Of a DNA stretch of 64,000 bases, positions 34,676 to 44,492 are shown one piece after another; position 1 is the stretch's first letter, and each line of letters begins with the position of its first letter. The stretch comes from Avena insularis (taxonomy: Eukaryota; Streptophyta; Magnoliopsida; Poales; Poaceae). The notes beneath the pieces were generated by a model. It was not told where the DNA came from, made no database searches, and worked only from the letters and a program-made list of their open reading frames with translations. Position numbers and translations under genes: made by a program. The DNA lies in assembly GCA_023614405.1 (NCBI GenBank), contig CM042696.1, positions 336,713,211 to 336,777,210 on the forward strand, given 5' to 3'.

Positions 34676-35381
34676 CTGAAAAGAGTACAAAAATATAGCT
34701 TAAGCCTTGTGCATATTCGAAGTGTACAAGATCCGGGTCAAGTGGAACTTAACTCGGCTCTAGGTGTGTGCATATTCGAAGTGTACAAGATCCGGGTGAA
34801 GTGGAACTTAACCCGGCTCTAGGTGTGTGCATATTCGAAGTGTACAAGATCCAGGCCAAGGGGAACTTAACCCGGCTCTAGGTGTGTGCATATTCGAAGT
34901 GTACAAGATCCGGGCCAAGCGGAACTTAACCTGCTAGGTGTGTGCATATTCGAAGTGTATAAGATCCAGTCCAAGTGGAACATAACCCGGCTCTAGGTGT
35001 GTGCATATTCGAAGTGTACAAGATCCGGGCCAAGTGGAACTTAACCCGGCTCTAGGTGTGTGCATATTCGAAGTGTACAAGATCCGGGCCAAGCGGAACT
35101 TAACTCGGCTCTAGGTGTGTGCATATTCGAAGTGTACAAGATCCGGGCCAAGTGGAACTTAACCCGGCTCTAGGTGTGTGCATATTCGAAGTGTACAAGA
35201 TCCGGGCCAAGTGGAACTCAACTCGGCTCCAGGTGTGTGCATATTTGAAATTGTCAAGGAGCTACGTTAGTTTTCTAAGGAGCATCAGGCCGAGTAACAA
35301 GTTACTCCCCCGAAGGCTCGGGGACTAATGGTTATATTACTAATATATACAACATGCTAGGGAAAAGGGGAAGTAACATAC
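34676..35381 (-). other. Antisense gene intron 3 (706 nt), carries the minisatellite
   Basis: Donor GTATGT at 35,381-35,376 and acceptor TTTTCAG at 34,682-34,676 bound an intron much longer than the 87-89-nt introns elsewhere in the gene. Most of the extra length is the 59-bp tandem array. Confidence 0.72.
34708..35262 (+). repeat. 59-bp minisatellite, about ten copies
   Basis: The unit begins GTGCATATTCGAAGTGTACA, then AGATCCGGGCCAAGTGGAAC, then TTAACCCGGCTCTAGGTGT. Copies start about every 59 bp from 34,708. The fifth is shortened and the tenth is degenerate. Copies differ at only a few sites, so the array is younger or better homogenised than the rest of the element. Open frames across it (34,583-34,822 and 35,119-35,328) are repeat by-products. 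Confidence 0.93.
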
Positions 35382-36207
35382 CTCCATCATCCGACCCACG
35401 AGGTTAATTGCCTTAGAGGTTGTGTTCATTTGAGCGGAAAACTCGGCAGGGCCGAACTTCTCCGGGAGGTCGTCGTTGTAGACGAACTCCGCCTTGTTCC
35501 AGTTGTTCATGAACTCGATCAAGGTCGGAGGATACCGTTCACCGCTGAGCATGTGGGGTGCCACCAAGCCCTTGGCATGTGCTTCCCTCCTCTCAACCTG
35601 AGCAAGAGCTGGGTTGGTGTGCAAGACAAGTTGTTGCGCACTAGCTGGCTCGGTAGGGGCGTCCTTCGGTGCTGGAGGTTTCTTGGAAAGCATGGACGCA
35701 AGAGTGCACTGTCCAGCCTCGACGGATGCTGCCCTGGTGGCGTCAGGGGCCTTTTTGCCTTTGGGATGCTGAGAGGAGGAAGTGGTTGCAGCAGATTTAC
35801 CCTTGGGAGCTTCCTGGGTGCTTTCTCGCCGAGACTGAGAAGACTCTGACGAGGCGGAGGGGCTTGGCGTCGTTGCCGTTGCTCTCTGTGTTGCTGCTGC
35901 TTTTGCTGCTGGTGTTGGCGCTGGTGCCGGTGCTGTTTTCATCTTCGGAGGAGGTACTAAGGTGGACTCGGTAGTAGCTGGTTATGGCGGAGCCAAAGTC
36001 GTGGATGCCGCTGCCTCGGCTGGGCTAGTCTCCCCCGCTCCAAAGTTGGCCCCGTCCTGACGAGGTGGGCTGGAACCCGGAGCAGCCGCTGAACCCTCCG
36101 GAATAGGGCTCAGCGGGCGTGAATCGTTTCCACGAGGGGGAGAAGGGCTGAGTCGGAGCGGCGAAGCGATGCTAGATCCACTCTGGGGGACCTCCACCAC
36201 AGCTCTG
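35382..36207 (-). pseudogene. Antisense gene exon 3 (Pro/Ser/Ala-rich linker)
   Basis: It begins after GATTCAG (36,208-36,214) with AVVEVPQSGSSIASPLRLSP, is rich in Pro, Ser, Ala and Lys, and ends in NLVGRMMEV before donor GTATGT at 35,381. One in-frame TAA near 35,979. It looks disordered, linking the N-terminal domain to the coiled coil. Confidence 0.72.
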
Positions 36208-36293
36208 CTGAATCAAATAGTGTCAGACGAAAAACTATGACAATGCAAGAACAAGTAAATGGCAGAGGGAAAAAGAGGCCTATGCATCCGAGG

Positions 36294-36749
36294 TCAGCGG
36301 CTCCTTGGGCTTCCGAGCCCTTCGTGCTGGGGCCTTGGTTGCAGGCTTGGAGGCAGTCTTATCCCGGACTTCTTTCGCCTTTTGGCTGGCTGAGAAGGTC
36401 CGGAGGATGAAGTGGATGCGGCTTCCCTTTTCTTCTTCGGCGCAACCGGAACAGGGTCACCCACGGCAAGGGGAGGGTCCTCATGGATCTGCCCACCGGG
36501 GTTAGCTGATGCCGGAAAAGCATAAGAAAGGGGGACAGCGTCAAATGCTTCCATCACCTCAACATTCGAGTCATCTTCATCGTCCGACCAATCTCTAATA
36601 GAAGAGAGTTTACCGGTGGGTCGCTTGGTCGCGTCAGCCATTGGGAGGAACATCTCCTGGTCCGGTTCTTCCTCGTCCGAGCTCTCCCGGTCAGGTGCAC
36701 ATTTGAGGGTGGGATCGGTGCCATCCTCGATAGTTTGCTGAAGGAATTG
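36294..36749 (-). pseudogene. Antisense gene exon 2 (acidic, then basic NLS-like)
   Basis: It begins after CTCCCTTAG (36,750-36,758). It encodes an acidic stretch (CAPDRESSDEEEPDQ, SIRDWSDDEDDSNVEV), then Lys/Arg clusters (VAPKKKREA, PAKRRKKSG) that look like nuclear localisation signals. The 3' end of the exon is unclear: no GT donor stands before the TGA at 36,294, so the donor may be mutated. Confidence 0.68.
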
Positions 36750-38016
36750 CTAAGGGAGAAAAAAGACAACCGAGTTAAAAATACAGCAGCAACCGACATA
36801 AGATTTAATTCAGAGAAAGTTTGCGGCACGAAGCTTACCACGGGAGGAAGCCTATCCCGGCAATAAATGCTCAATTCCCCACGTCCACTCAGAGGAGAAG
36901 TCCTTGTGGGTGGTGAAGAGGGCCTTGACCCGGCGATAGATTTCTGTGTTGCTCAGCTCGAAAGATGAGGTCCGGTTAGGGTCGCGGCCCCAGCTCATGT
37001 GGCACACTTTGTGAGTGCGTTTCTGGAGAGGGGTGATCCGGTTGCGGACGAATGTGATCATGGCGTCCTCGTTGCGCAACCCGAGCTCCTTCAGCTCCGC
37101 GAACCTTTTGTTGACATGGTTGGCCAATACTGTGGGTTTCTTGGGGACAATGTCCCACAACTCCGGGTTAGGAGGACCCGGAGCATAGGGGCGAAACCGG
37201 ATCAACTCTTCAATACCATCGTTCCGAACATAAAAGAAGGTTCGGGCCCATCCTTTGCAGGAATCCAGCCCGGTAACCCGGGGAAAGACGGAGAGCCTCC
37301 AGGGTGAAATGGACGCAGCGCCGAACTACGTAAGCTGCTTGTCCTCCGGGTCAAGCTGGATATTCGGAATGACGTTACGACAAAGGCCAAGGAACCGGAT
37401 CCATAGCTCCTTTGTGGGCCATAATCCGGCGTAGCCTTCGATCGTGGAGGCGAAAGCAGAGAGAGATGTGATAGCGTTGGCAGGAAGGTGGTGCGGCTGG
37501 AGTTCGTAGGTGTTCAACCAATCATGGAAAAAATCGCTAACTGGTAAACCGAACCCCCGCTGGAAGTGTGACAAGAACACCATATACTCACCCGGATTGG
37601 GTGAGGGGGCGAGTTCGGCGGAGGAGAGACGTGCGGTGACGCCTGTGGGGATGCGTCTGGTGCGGTAGAGCCAGTCCAGGTCATCCTGGCAGACCTAGGA
37701 TACAGCCCACGCACCACGGTCCACCGTCGCGGCGTCCTCCTCCATCTCCTACTCGGCGATGACAAGCTCCTCTTCTGTCATCTCAAGTTCGCTACCCTCA
37801 CTGGCGCTAGCGGCGGTGGGGGGTAGCGGCCTAGATTGACAGCGACCCGTGGCAAAGGAGGTGCGCAGCGGCGGCAGACAATGCGTATGGAAGCGATGTG
37901 TGGCAGCGGTGCTACTCGTTTCTGATGGCGTGGCGCATCGCAGGAGAAGATGAAGAAGAAGAACTAGAGGCAGAGGGGCGCAGAAGTGGGAAAAAACCCA
38001 AGGGGCGCACCCCTCC

Positions 38017-38024
38017 CTATTTAA
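38017..38024 (-). promoter_or_regulatory. Possible TATA element for the antisense gene
   Basis: The minus strand reads TTAAATAG in a GC-rich surrounding, about 200-280 nt upstream of the first antisense coding sequence. It would let the antisense gene be transcribed from its own promoter inside the element. This is inferred from position and composition only. Confidence 0.35.
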
Positions 38025-38482
38025 CCGCTCCATCGAGGAGGAAGTGGGATCGTGTTATGCAAATATGCCACACGGTGTGGCCGTGTATAATCCAGATGGG
38101 CCAATCAGCGAAGAGCCACACGGAGGACCATAGGGTGTAGCAGATCCCATGATGTGACACATTGATGCAGTTAACGAGGAGGCAGGCCAGACGTGATGTG
38201 TGCTACAGTGATAATTGACAATTACTGTAGCGGTTACTGTGGCTGACCCTTAAAATGAGGCAACCTAATGATTAGCCTCCACGTGGGAAAGCGTACGAGA
38301 GAAGGAAAGATAACCCGGATGAGATTATGGTAACCCGGCCAACAAGTGAAAACTTGAAATGTGCCAAGGGAAAGTAAACCCATGAGATCCGAGATAAGAG
38401 GTAACTCGGAGGAGCACAAAGCTCGGTAACATTGAACCTGCTGTGGCCTTAGCGGCTAAGGAAACTAAGACCGCACCAGCTT
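38025..38482. other. 3' non-coding region of the Tat element
   Basis: Between the antisense gene and the PPT I see no ORF that I can support. In the sense direction this is the 3' untranslated region. Confidence 0.5.
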
Positions 38483-38492
38483 CGGGGACTAA
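38483..38492 (+). promoter_or_regulatory. Polypurine tract region of the Tat element
   Basis: CGGGGACTAA directly precedes the 3' LTR. CTCGGGGACTA-type words are the usual PPT of this group. Confidence 0.7.
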
Positions 38493-39309
38493 TGTTGGGG
38501 GGATACCCCCGGGTAGGGTCACGCTGGGGTATAAAGGCCGAGTTAGCTCAGGTACGGCAAGGTCAAAACGAATGCTGGCCGAGTTACCTCAAGGCAGGCC
38601 AAATCTCGGGGTAACCCAGACCAGGGGATGTCCACCTAACTGTGTCTCATCCGACTTAAGCCGTAAGCCGGATAGATGAATCTAACTTGTATGCAGGAAC
38701 AGGTGTGACCGGATCAACTACGATCCGGGTTATAGCAAGCTTCTAGGAGAAGGAAGGTATCTCGCTGGTCAAAAGTAGCCCCGGTACGCACAGCAGGAGC
38801 AAAGTGCACAGGGGAAGGACCACCGAGGTGTGGCCGACAGAGGTGACGACGCCGATGTCGGCTGATGCAGGCGCCGCAGAGGCTCACGTAGCCTCTGCAT
38901 GGATGACGCGGGGGAAAAGCAACCCGGTCGGCTTACTATTTTGGGAGGAGGCATATTCCCTGGAATATGCCTCCACATATGCCCTAAGTGGAGACCTAGC
39001 CACTCCTATATAAGGGGGGCTAGGGCCTCTGTAGAAGGGGTTGGTCTCATTTGGATAGAGCTTTCCTGAATTGATCTCTTTAGGCTAGTTTTACTTAGTT
39101 CCTGAGGGCTAGCTAGCGCGGAGAGTAAGAGAGTACCTTCTTCCTCCTCTCTTCAATACAGCTCGAGGAGCATTTGTAATATGTGAAGTGAATCAAATAC
39201 AAGCCTTCTGTGTGAGGAATCACCTCACTATCCCTCCCTGGATTCCCCTAGTGCTATTAGTCCCCACCTTTAGCCTATCCATGGCATCCGCCGTGACACC
39301 ACCACGACA
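38493..39309 (+). repeat. 3' LTR of the Tat element
   Basis: Same length (817 bp) and ends as the 5' LTR. The palindrome (38,947-38,974) and TATA box (39,007-39,014) are both preserved. Differences from the 5' LTR are mostly transitions and are denser in the first 250 bases. Confidence 0.96.
38947..38974. promoter_or_regulatory. Palindrome upstream of the TATA box (3' LTR copy)
   Basis: Identical to 25,467-25,494, although the bases on either side differ (TTAGGA versus TGGGA upstream, ATGTAT versus ACATAT downstream). Confidence 0.8.
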
Positions 39310-39314
39310 CTATT
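39310..39314. repeat. Target site duplication CTATT, right
   Basis: Perfect copy of 25,009-25,013. Confidence 0.95.
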
Positions 39315-40666
39315 CAGGGAGCACCGACTCGTCCGACGATGAGCCGGATGGGGAATCTGCTTTATCTAACAGGACTGATATTAAAGACAAGTCGACGGAT
39401 GTTGCCTCTGAAACCATGCAAGACCAGACAACTATAGAAAATAGGCCACACAAGCTTAGGAAACCAAAAAAGTTAACAAATGATACCTTTGTGATCAGAC
39501 GAGACAATCAACAAAGTGTTCTTCTAATTCTAGAAAAGGCTGCAAGTGGGTATGCTAATTCCATAGGCATCATTGTGCGTGAAACTGTAAATATAACATG
39601 CATGAGCTTAAGGTCGAAAGATCAAGTAAACATTTGAGAAGCACTCTTCAATAAGTTGTTTGGTTGATACCACTTCAACTTTGATTGTGATGATGAACAG
39701 AGTGTACACATGGAGAAGAGAGTAAAACACAATGGCCTGAGAATGATAAAAAAAAGCATTGAACACATGGCGAAACATGGCAAATTCGAAGGAGGATGCA
39801 GATTTCGAGACCTATATAAAAAAAGATGGCCTTAAATACAAGAGGAAGACTGGCAGTAGTTTGTTGCATCTCACTCGGGCACTGAACTCAAGGAGATGAG
39901 TGAATGAGGGAAGGTTCTGTGGAAGAACGAACTAGACCTGAAGGCAGGGCAACAAACGGATTTTGTCCGGTCCCGCCCCAAGTATGACCCGGCGATGGAG
40001 CAATTGATCGTCAAAATCAATGATGTTGCATAAGTGCACAAAAAGCTGGTTATCTCGTAACTATGGATTTGTAGTACATATTTCTTATCTAGAAGGTCTA
40101 TTGCTAAAATCTAAATTTCTTCATTTTATTAGTGTGAATGTACCATTTTATACTATGTTGTATGCATGTTAATGTGGTTGTATATACATCCAAACTATTG
40201 GTATAGTACACATGTTCTAATCATGTAAGTTTAAGGTGATTCATGCAATGATGCCCTTGGTAGCTTGTTGCTTTGTTATTGTTGAACTATTTGAACACAT
40301 GTATATTCTTTACATGCATGTTAATAATAATATAAACTAGAGTTATGCCAATTGCAGAAAAAACATGATGATGCTCCTGCATGTGAAAGGCCTGAAATGA
40401 CGAGGAGAAGTAGTGATGAGTCAAGAAAGGGTGTTCTCAATGAGAAAGAGGAAAATATGATCTCGCGTACATTGGGGAATGGAGGTCTGGAACATGGACT
40501 TTCACCCTATCATCCTTGTACACCATTTTCCTCCAAGACCGTTCGACGGAGTAGTAGCACCTCTATTGAAGGATCCGACTATGAATCACCAAGTCATGTC
40601 AACAACATCGCTATAAGCATCGTGGGTCCAACAAATCATTGTAATAGTTATGTTTTAGTTTATTAA
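39310..40666 (+). pseudogene. Ptta/En/Spm plant transposase-like gene (Transposase_24 style), 3' part
   Basis: After the Tat LTR the interrupted exon continues with an acidic stretch and then RPHKLRKPKKLTND, LILEKAASGYANSIGIIVRE and, past a stop, NKLFGWYHFNFDCDD and IKKSIEHMAKHGKF. Near 39,860-39,990 it reads FVASHSGTELKEMSE and QQTDFVRSRPKYD. After an AT-rich gap ending in TTGCAG (a splice acceptor) at 40,352 comes ENMISRTLGNGGLEHGLSP. The order (I-x-R-x-V strand, F-x-F/V block, W..F block, FVR, late LG..EHG block) is that of PF03004-type proteins associated with CACTA elements. Several stops make it a pseudogene. I found no CACTA termini, so the parent element is undefined. Confidence 0.55.
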
Positions 40667-40689
40667 TTGTGTTGGATCTGAAATCTTTG

Positions 40690-41470
40690 CAACATACAAG
40701 TTTTGGAGGACGTGCAACTATCCCATTTTATGCATGCAACGCTCCACCATGATAAGACGATGGTGGATGCACACAGCCAAGTGCACCCAAAAATGGTGCA
40801 AGAAGTGCTCTTTGTCCAGGAGGTTACCATATCTCTGGAACCTGGATGCACAAGGACATCCAACTTTTACTAAAAGATAGGGTGACAAAACCACTAAAAT
40901 ACACAAGAAGATGAAGAAAACATTGGAAATATCCTTAATCTTCAAATCAGAGACTATAAAAGGAAAGATAGAAAGAGGTGAATGGCAGAGTTAATGTGAG
41001 AGGGGAGAGCACTTGGTACCAGAGGACGAGTGTGTGTTCCTTTCCCTACGAATGAAGCTTCCGCATAACAATGTCATAGATCGAGCAAGCTATAACCTGA
41101 TTCCATCACACATTTCAATGCAAAGGTACTAGAGGATTAACACTTCTTCACCGAGGACTCTGCTGGGAAGTTCACTGTCTGGCTCATGGAAATTTGCTAC
41201 TTATTCAAGCTAAGTTTAATCAGTGTGTCAATGGTAAGGACTTGAGATCCATGCCAAGCCAAAGAAAATAGATGGTTGAATAATCATATATGTGTAGTCA
41301 TTGATCCCTATGACATGCTTGAGGATAATGCTTATTCATAGGCAATTAGGAAGAGTATGATAGAGTTCCTCACCACTACAATGGTAATTCATGAGGAGAT
41401 ATCATACCTACTTGTGCCCTATTGGGCATGGTAAGTCCTACTCAGAAATAAGTTGTACTTATTTTCTTCT
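40690..41470 (+). pseudogene. Further decayed coding sequence, possibly Ulp1-protease-like (weak)
   Basis: The frame from about 40,700 (EDVQLSHFMHATLHH) and from 41,270 (NHICVVIDPYDMLED, HEEISYLLVPYWAW) reads as protein across several stops. CACTA-type elements often carry a Ulp1-like cysteine protease domain downstream of the Transposase_24 region, and the LLVPY block resembles its start. This is position and style only; no catalytic triad is identified. Confidence 0.25.
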
Positions 41471-42992
41471 TAGTAGAGTGATTTATTTTCTAGCAGCATA
41501 CCTATAGGACTTTACATGATACACAATAAGCAATAACTTTTGTTTCAAGTTACAAGCATGGACTACCTTGCACATCCATGTTCTGATTTAAGAAGTTCAC
41601 TTGCATAGGCGGTCTCTAAGAAATACATATACACTTTTCCTATATATAATCGTTTTGACAGTTGAGCAAAAATGTTGTTATTGACTTGGTGTGCACTATG
41701 TTTCAAATTCTCCATATTTTCATAGAGTAACATGTTTGAAATGTTAATAGTACTATTTTGTGCTATGATATGTAAATGATAGTATCTACAATACTTGAAT
41801 AGTTCACCATGCCACTACAATCCTTAAAGTATCTCGTACAAAGAATATAGGGTTAATACTTTGGTTTGTTCACATGTTTGTGTAGCCACCACTGGATCCT
41901 AATAGTTCTTGTGATGAGAGAGCGAAAGTTTTATTACATGGATACCATGAAATGCAAATCAAGGATGAGAATCTAAGTGATCTTGGATATTCTTGATACC
42001 TCTCTTTTGGATTGTGCACGCAAGGTAGATCCGCCTAGCGAACCGAACAAAATTTTCACACACATGACAAATTTCAGTTGCATGTAGTAGTCTCTATATG
42101 CCCCAAGTGCGTTCCTCCTCTGCTGACATATGAACCATTTAGTACGGATGCAGAAAACATTTAGAAAACCTGAAGACTTAGAAAATTTAGTTTATAAGGT
42201 CGAGCATAATGACCTTGACTATGAACAAGAGTTTTCACACATCCACCAGATGTTCGCAAAAATCAGCAATGCAGATGTACTCACACAAATCAGGCTTTTC
42301 TACTCCGCTAATGACATAGCAGATGATAACGGCTATCCCAAGAAGGTACTTGGCCTTTCAAGCCAAAGCTAGGTATGCTTTTTTGATAGCACACCTCATG
42401 TTCCTTAATTATAGTTATATTCAAGCTCATAGTATTCATTACAATCTGTCCATTTTTGCCTTTTCTGAAAGCCTAGAAATTCATTACTATCTTGCGTTCA
42501 GGTTTTTATGTTTCTTTATTCTTGCCTATGCTATTGTGAGGAAACTAATGTTTTTCCAAACTATGCTATCGTTATTTAGAGTTTAATATTTGTTTTTACA
42601 TGACAATGCATCTATGGATAATGATCTGATATCATATATTTTTCACGAATGATAGCAGCGATGATATTGATATTATAAACTATTTCAAGGATCATGGCAA
42701 GGATGATCACGATATCAAAATTCTTCCAAGGATCACATATAAATTATACATCTCTTTCTCATGTGAAGCATGTATTTCCTTGTTCAGCTATACAAGCTCA
42801 ATATTATGTTTATAAGCCGGGTGTGTCTATTGTTATGCATCTTACTCTGTTCACCTACTTGTCTTCTCACTGCTTACATCTTTCAAGGGGGTGAGTTAAC
42901 TTATCTCTACCATCATATTATTCTGTTTTTCTATCAATAGTGACGTCACAGGAGTATGTGGAGTATTAGAATATCAGCCACACGAAGATGAG
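41471..42992. other. AT-rich host DNA up to the Athila insertion
   Basis: Mostly AT-rich. Two short protein-like pieces occur on the plus strand: one after a TTTGTGTAG acceptor-like word near 41,886, and one at 42,130-42,372 (KPEDLENLVYKVEHNDLD). They could be last exons of the decayed gene above, but no family is recognised. The 5 bases before the Athila LTR are ATGAG (42,988-42,992). Confidence 0.4.
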
Positions 42993-44466
42993 TGATGACC
43001 CACAAGTATAGGGTGTGTATCGCAGTATTTTCGATAAGTAAGAGTGTCAAAACCAGCGAGGAGCACAAGGTGTTGACGAGTGGCTAGGAGCAGGAATTCT
43101 CTATAAATACTTAGCAAACAGATGTTTAGGGGTTTTTGATAATGCAGGTAAATAAAGTACGAGTAAATAAAAGACAATAAGAAAAAATACAGCAAGTGGC
43201 CCAATCCTTTCTTTAGCAAAGGACAAGCCGATTGTATTACTTAAGATGACCAAACATTCTCGAGGACACATGGGAATATCATCAAGTGCTTGCGCTTCAT
43301 ATAGTTGATTAATCTTCTTTAGTTTGCTATGTGTTGTGTGGGTGAACCTATGCTAATGTACCGACCTTCCTAGGACTAATACATACTTGTGATTATACCC
43401 CTTGCAAGCATCTGCAAGTACAAGAAAGTAATTAAGGTAGAAACCTAACCACAGCTTTAAACTCTAAGACCCTGACGTCCCTTGTGCAAAGGTTTCCTAA
43501 CGAGGGTTCAGGTTTCTGTCACTCCGGCAACCCCTACGATTAGTAGCCAAATACACAATGCATTCCCCTAGGCCCATATAGGTGAAGTGTCATGTAGTCG
43601 ACGTTCACATGACACCACTAGAAGAAATACACCACAAATTAAATATCAAACTATTGAATCTTTCTCAACACAATTCTACTGCTAACAACATGACTTCTCC
43701 CATGTCCTCAAGAACAAAACGAACTACTCACAAGACATCATATGGATCATGATCAGAGATGATATAATGATATGTAACAATCGGAACATAAACGATAATT
43801 CAATGGTTCACTCAATAGCATCAACTACAAGGAGTAATCAACACCGGGAAAGTTTCCCCTAAGAAATATGCAATATTCAACCCAATTGTTAAAGTGGTAT
43901 GAGGTGGTGATGATGGTGCTGGTGGAGATGATGGTGGTGATGATGATGATGATCCCGATGAAGTCCATCTTGATGGTGGTGTTGATGGCGATGATCTCCC
44001 CTCTCCGGGAAGGAATTCCCCTGGCAGAATGCATGCATGAGAGATCTTTCTCTCTTGTGTTTTCCCCCAGAGGCGGCGGAATCTTCTGTGGTCGCTCCCG
44101 AGTCTAAGGGTTTCGGAGGATAATATACCCGAGAGGCGCCACACCACCACAGCTGGCCTAGGGTGGTTCGCACCAGGGGGTGGTGTGGGCCCCCTATGGC
44201 CCATCTCCACTTCCCCTTTTGGCTTTCTTCGTCTTCTGGAAAAATAGGATTTTCCATGTATTTTCCTGGATTTTCTGATCTTCGCGAATTTTGCCTCCGA
44301 ACAGCACCTTTTCCATCAGAATCCTGACTGCGGCGGTCCATGCTCCAAAAGTCATCAACCATGCAAAATCAGATGAAATAACATAAGTATCATCTCTTAA
44401 TATGAAATATATAAATGAATAATAGTAAATTATGATATAGAATAGTGATTCAAAATGGACGTATCA
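42993..44466 (-). repeat. 3' LTR of the Athila element
   Basis: The plus strand runs from TGATGACCCACAAGTATAGG to CAAAATGGACGTATCA, 1,474 bp. It is bounded on the inner side by a PPT. It contains a GAT/GGT-rich microsatellite (43,902-43,996). Several open frames over that microsatellite and the Pro-rich part (43,821-44,362) are compositional. Confidence 0.88.
43902..43996 (+). repeat. GAT/GGT trinucleotide-rich microsatellite
   Basis: Runs of GGTGAT, GATGGT and (GAT)n within the Athila LTR, with a second short cluster near 43,972-43,993. They create the His-rich and Ser/Pro-rich spurious frames on the minus strand. Confidence 0.85.
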
Positions 44467-44492
44467 ACTACCCCTCGCTTGTCCCCAAGCGA
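44467..44492 (-). promoter_or_regulatory. Athila PPT with stem-loop
   Basis: Minus strand: GCGAGGGGTAGT directly at the LTR. It overlaps an inverted repeat TCGCTTG-TCCC-CAAGCGA (44,475-44,492 on the plus strand, 7-bp arms). Confidence 0.82.

Larger units (their letters stand above)
33266..37820 (-). pseudogene. Antisense multi-exon gene of the Tat element (Transposase_28-like plus coiled coil)
   Basis: On the strand opposite to gag-pol lies a spliced gene. Exon 1 (about 37,820-36,839) carries the 'putative gypsy type transposon' domain seen in Tat-group antisense ORFs (FGLPVSDFFHDWLNTYELQP, FLGLCRNVIPN, RFAELKELGLRNEDAMITF). Exon 2 starts at 36,749, exon 3 is 36,207-35,382, exon 4 is 34,675-34,573, exon 6 is 34,339-33,971 (a long coiled coil) and exon 7 is 33,885-33,266 (acidic C-terminus). 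A small fifth exon may lie near 34,440-34,500. Introns show GT-AG ends, for example 36,838-36,750 (89 nt). Nuclear or DNA-binding function is only inferred. Several in-frame TAG/TAA codons (for example 37,326-37,328 and 36,852-36,854) show it is now dead. The start codon is uncertain because an in-frame stop near 37,749 separates possible upstream sequence. Confidence 0.82.
25014..39309 (+). mobile_element. Complete, degenerate Tat-clade Ty3/gypsy retrotransposon with antisense gene
   Basis: A 14.3-kb element with two LTRs of exactly 817 bp, perfect CTATT target duplications, a PBS at the LTR edge, and a sense-strand gag, protease, RT, RNase H, second RNase H, integrase order. Between integrase and the 3' LTR lies a minus-strand spliced gene. 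The dual RNase H and the antisense gene with a Transposase_28-type domain are characteristic of grass Tat-clade elements (the RIRE2/Grande/Retand group). The first ~245 bases of the LTRs differ at roughly 18 sites by eye. Premature stops and at least one frame change make it non-autonomous. Confidence 0.94.

Noticed and set aside
34708..35262. CRISPR-like array
   Set aside because: Units are contiguous with no unique spacers, and the window is a plant nuclear genome.
34583..35328. Plus-strand frames across the 59-bp array as a repeat protein
   Set aside because: 59 is not a multiple of 3, so the frame rotates between units; the copies lie in an intron of the antisense gene.
43608..43632. CACTAGAAGAAA, similar to a CACTA transposon end
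   Set aside because: It lies inside the Athila LTR, has no matching inverted end and no 3-bp duplication.
43889..44362. His-rich minus-strand frame that could be a metal-binding protein
   Set aside because: The His run is a translated GAT/GGT microsatellite in an LTR.
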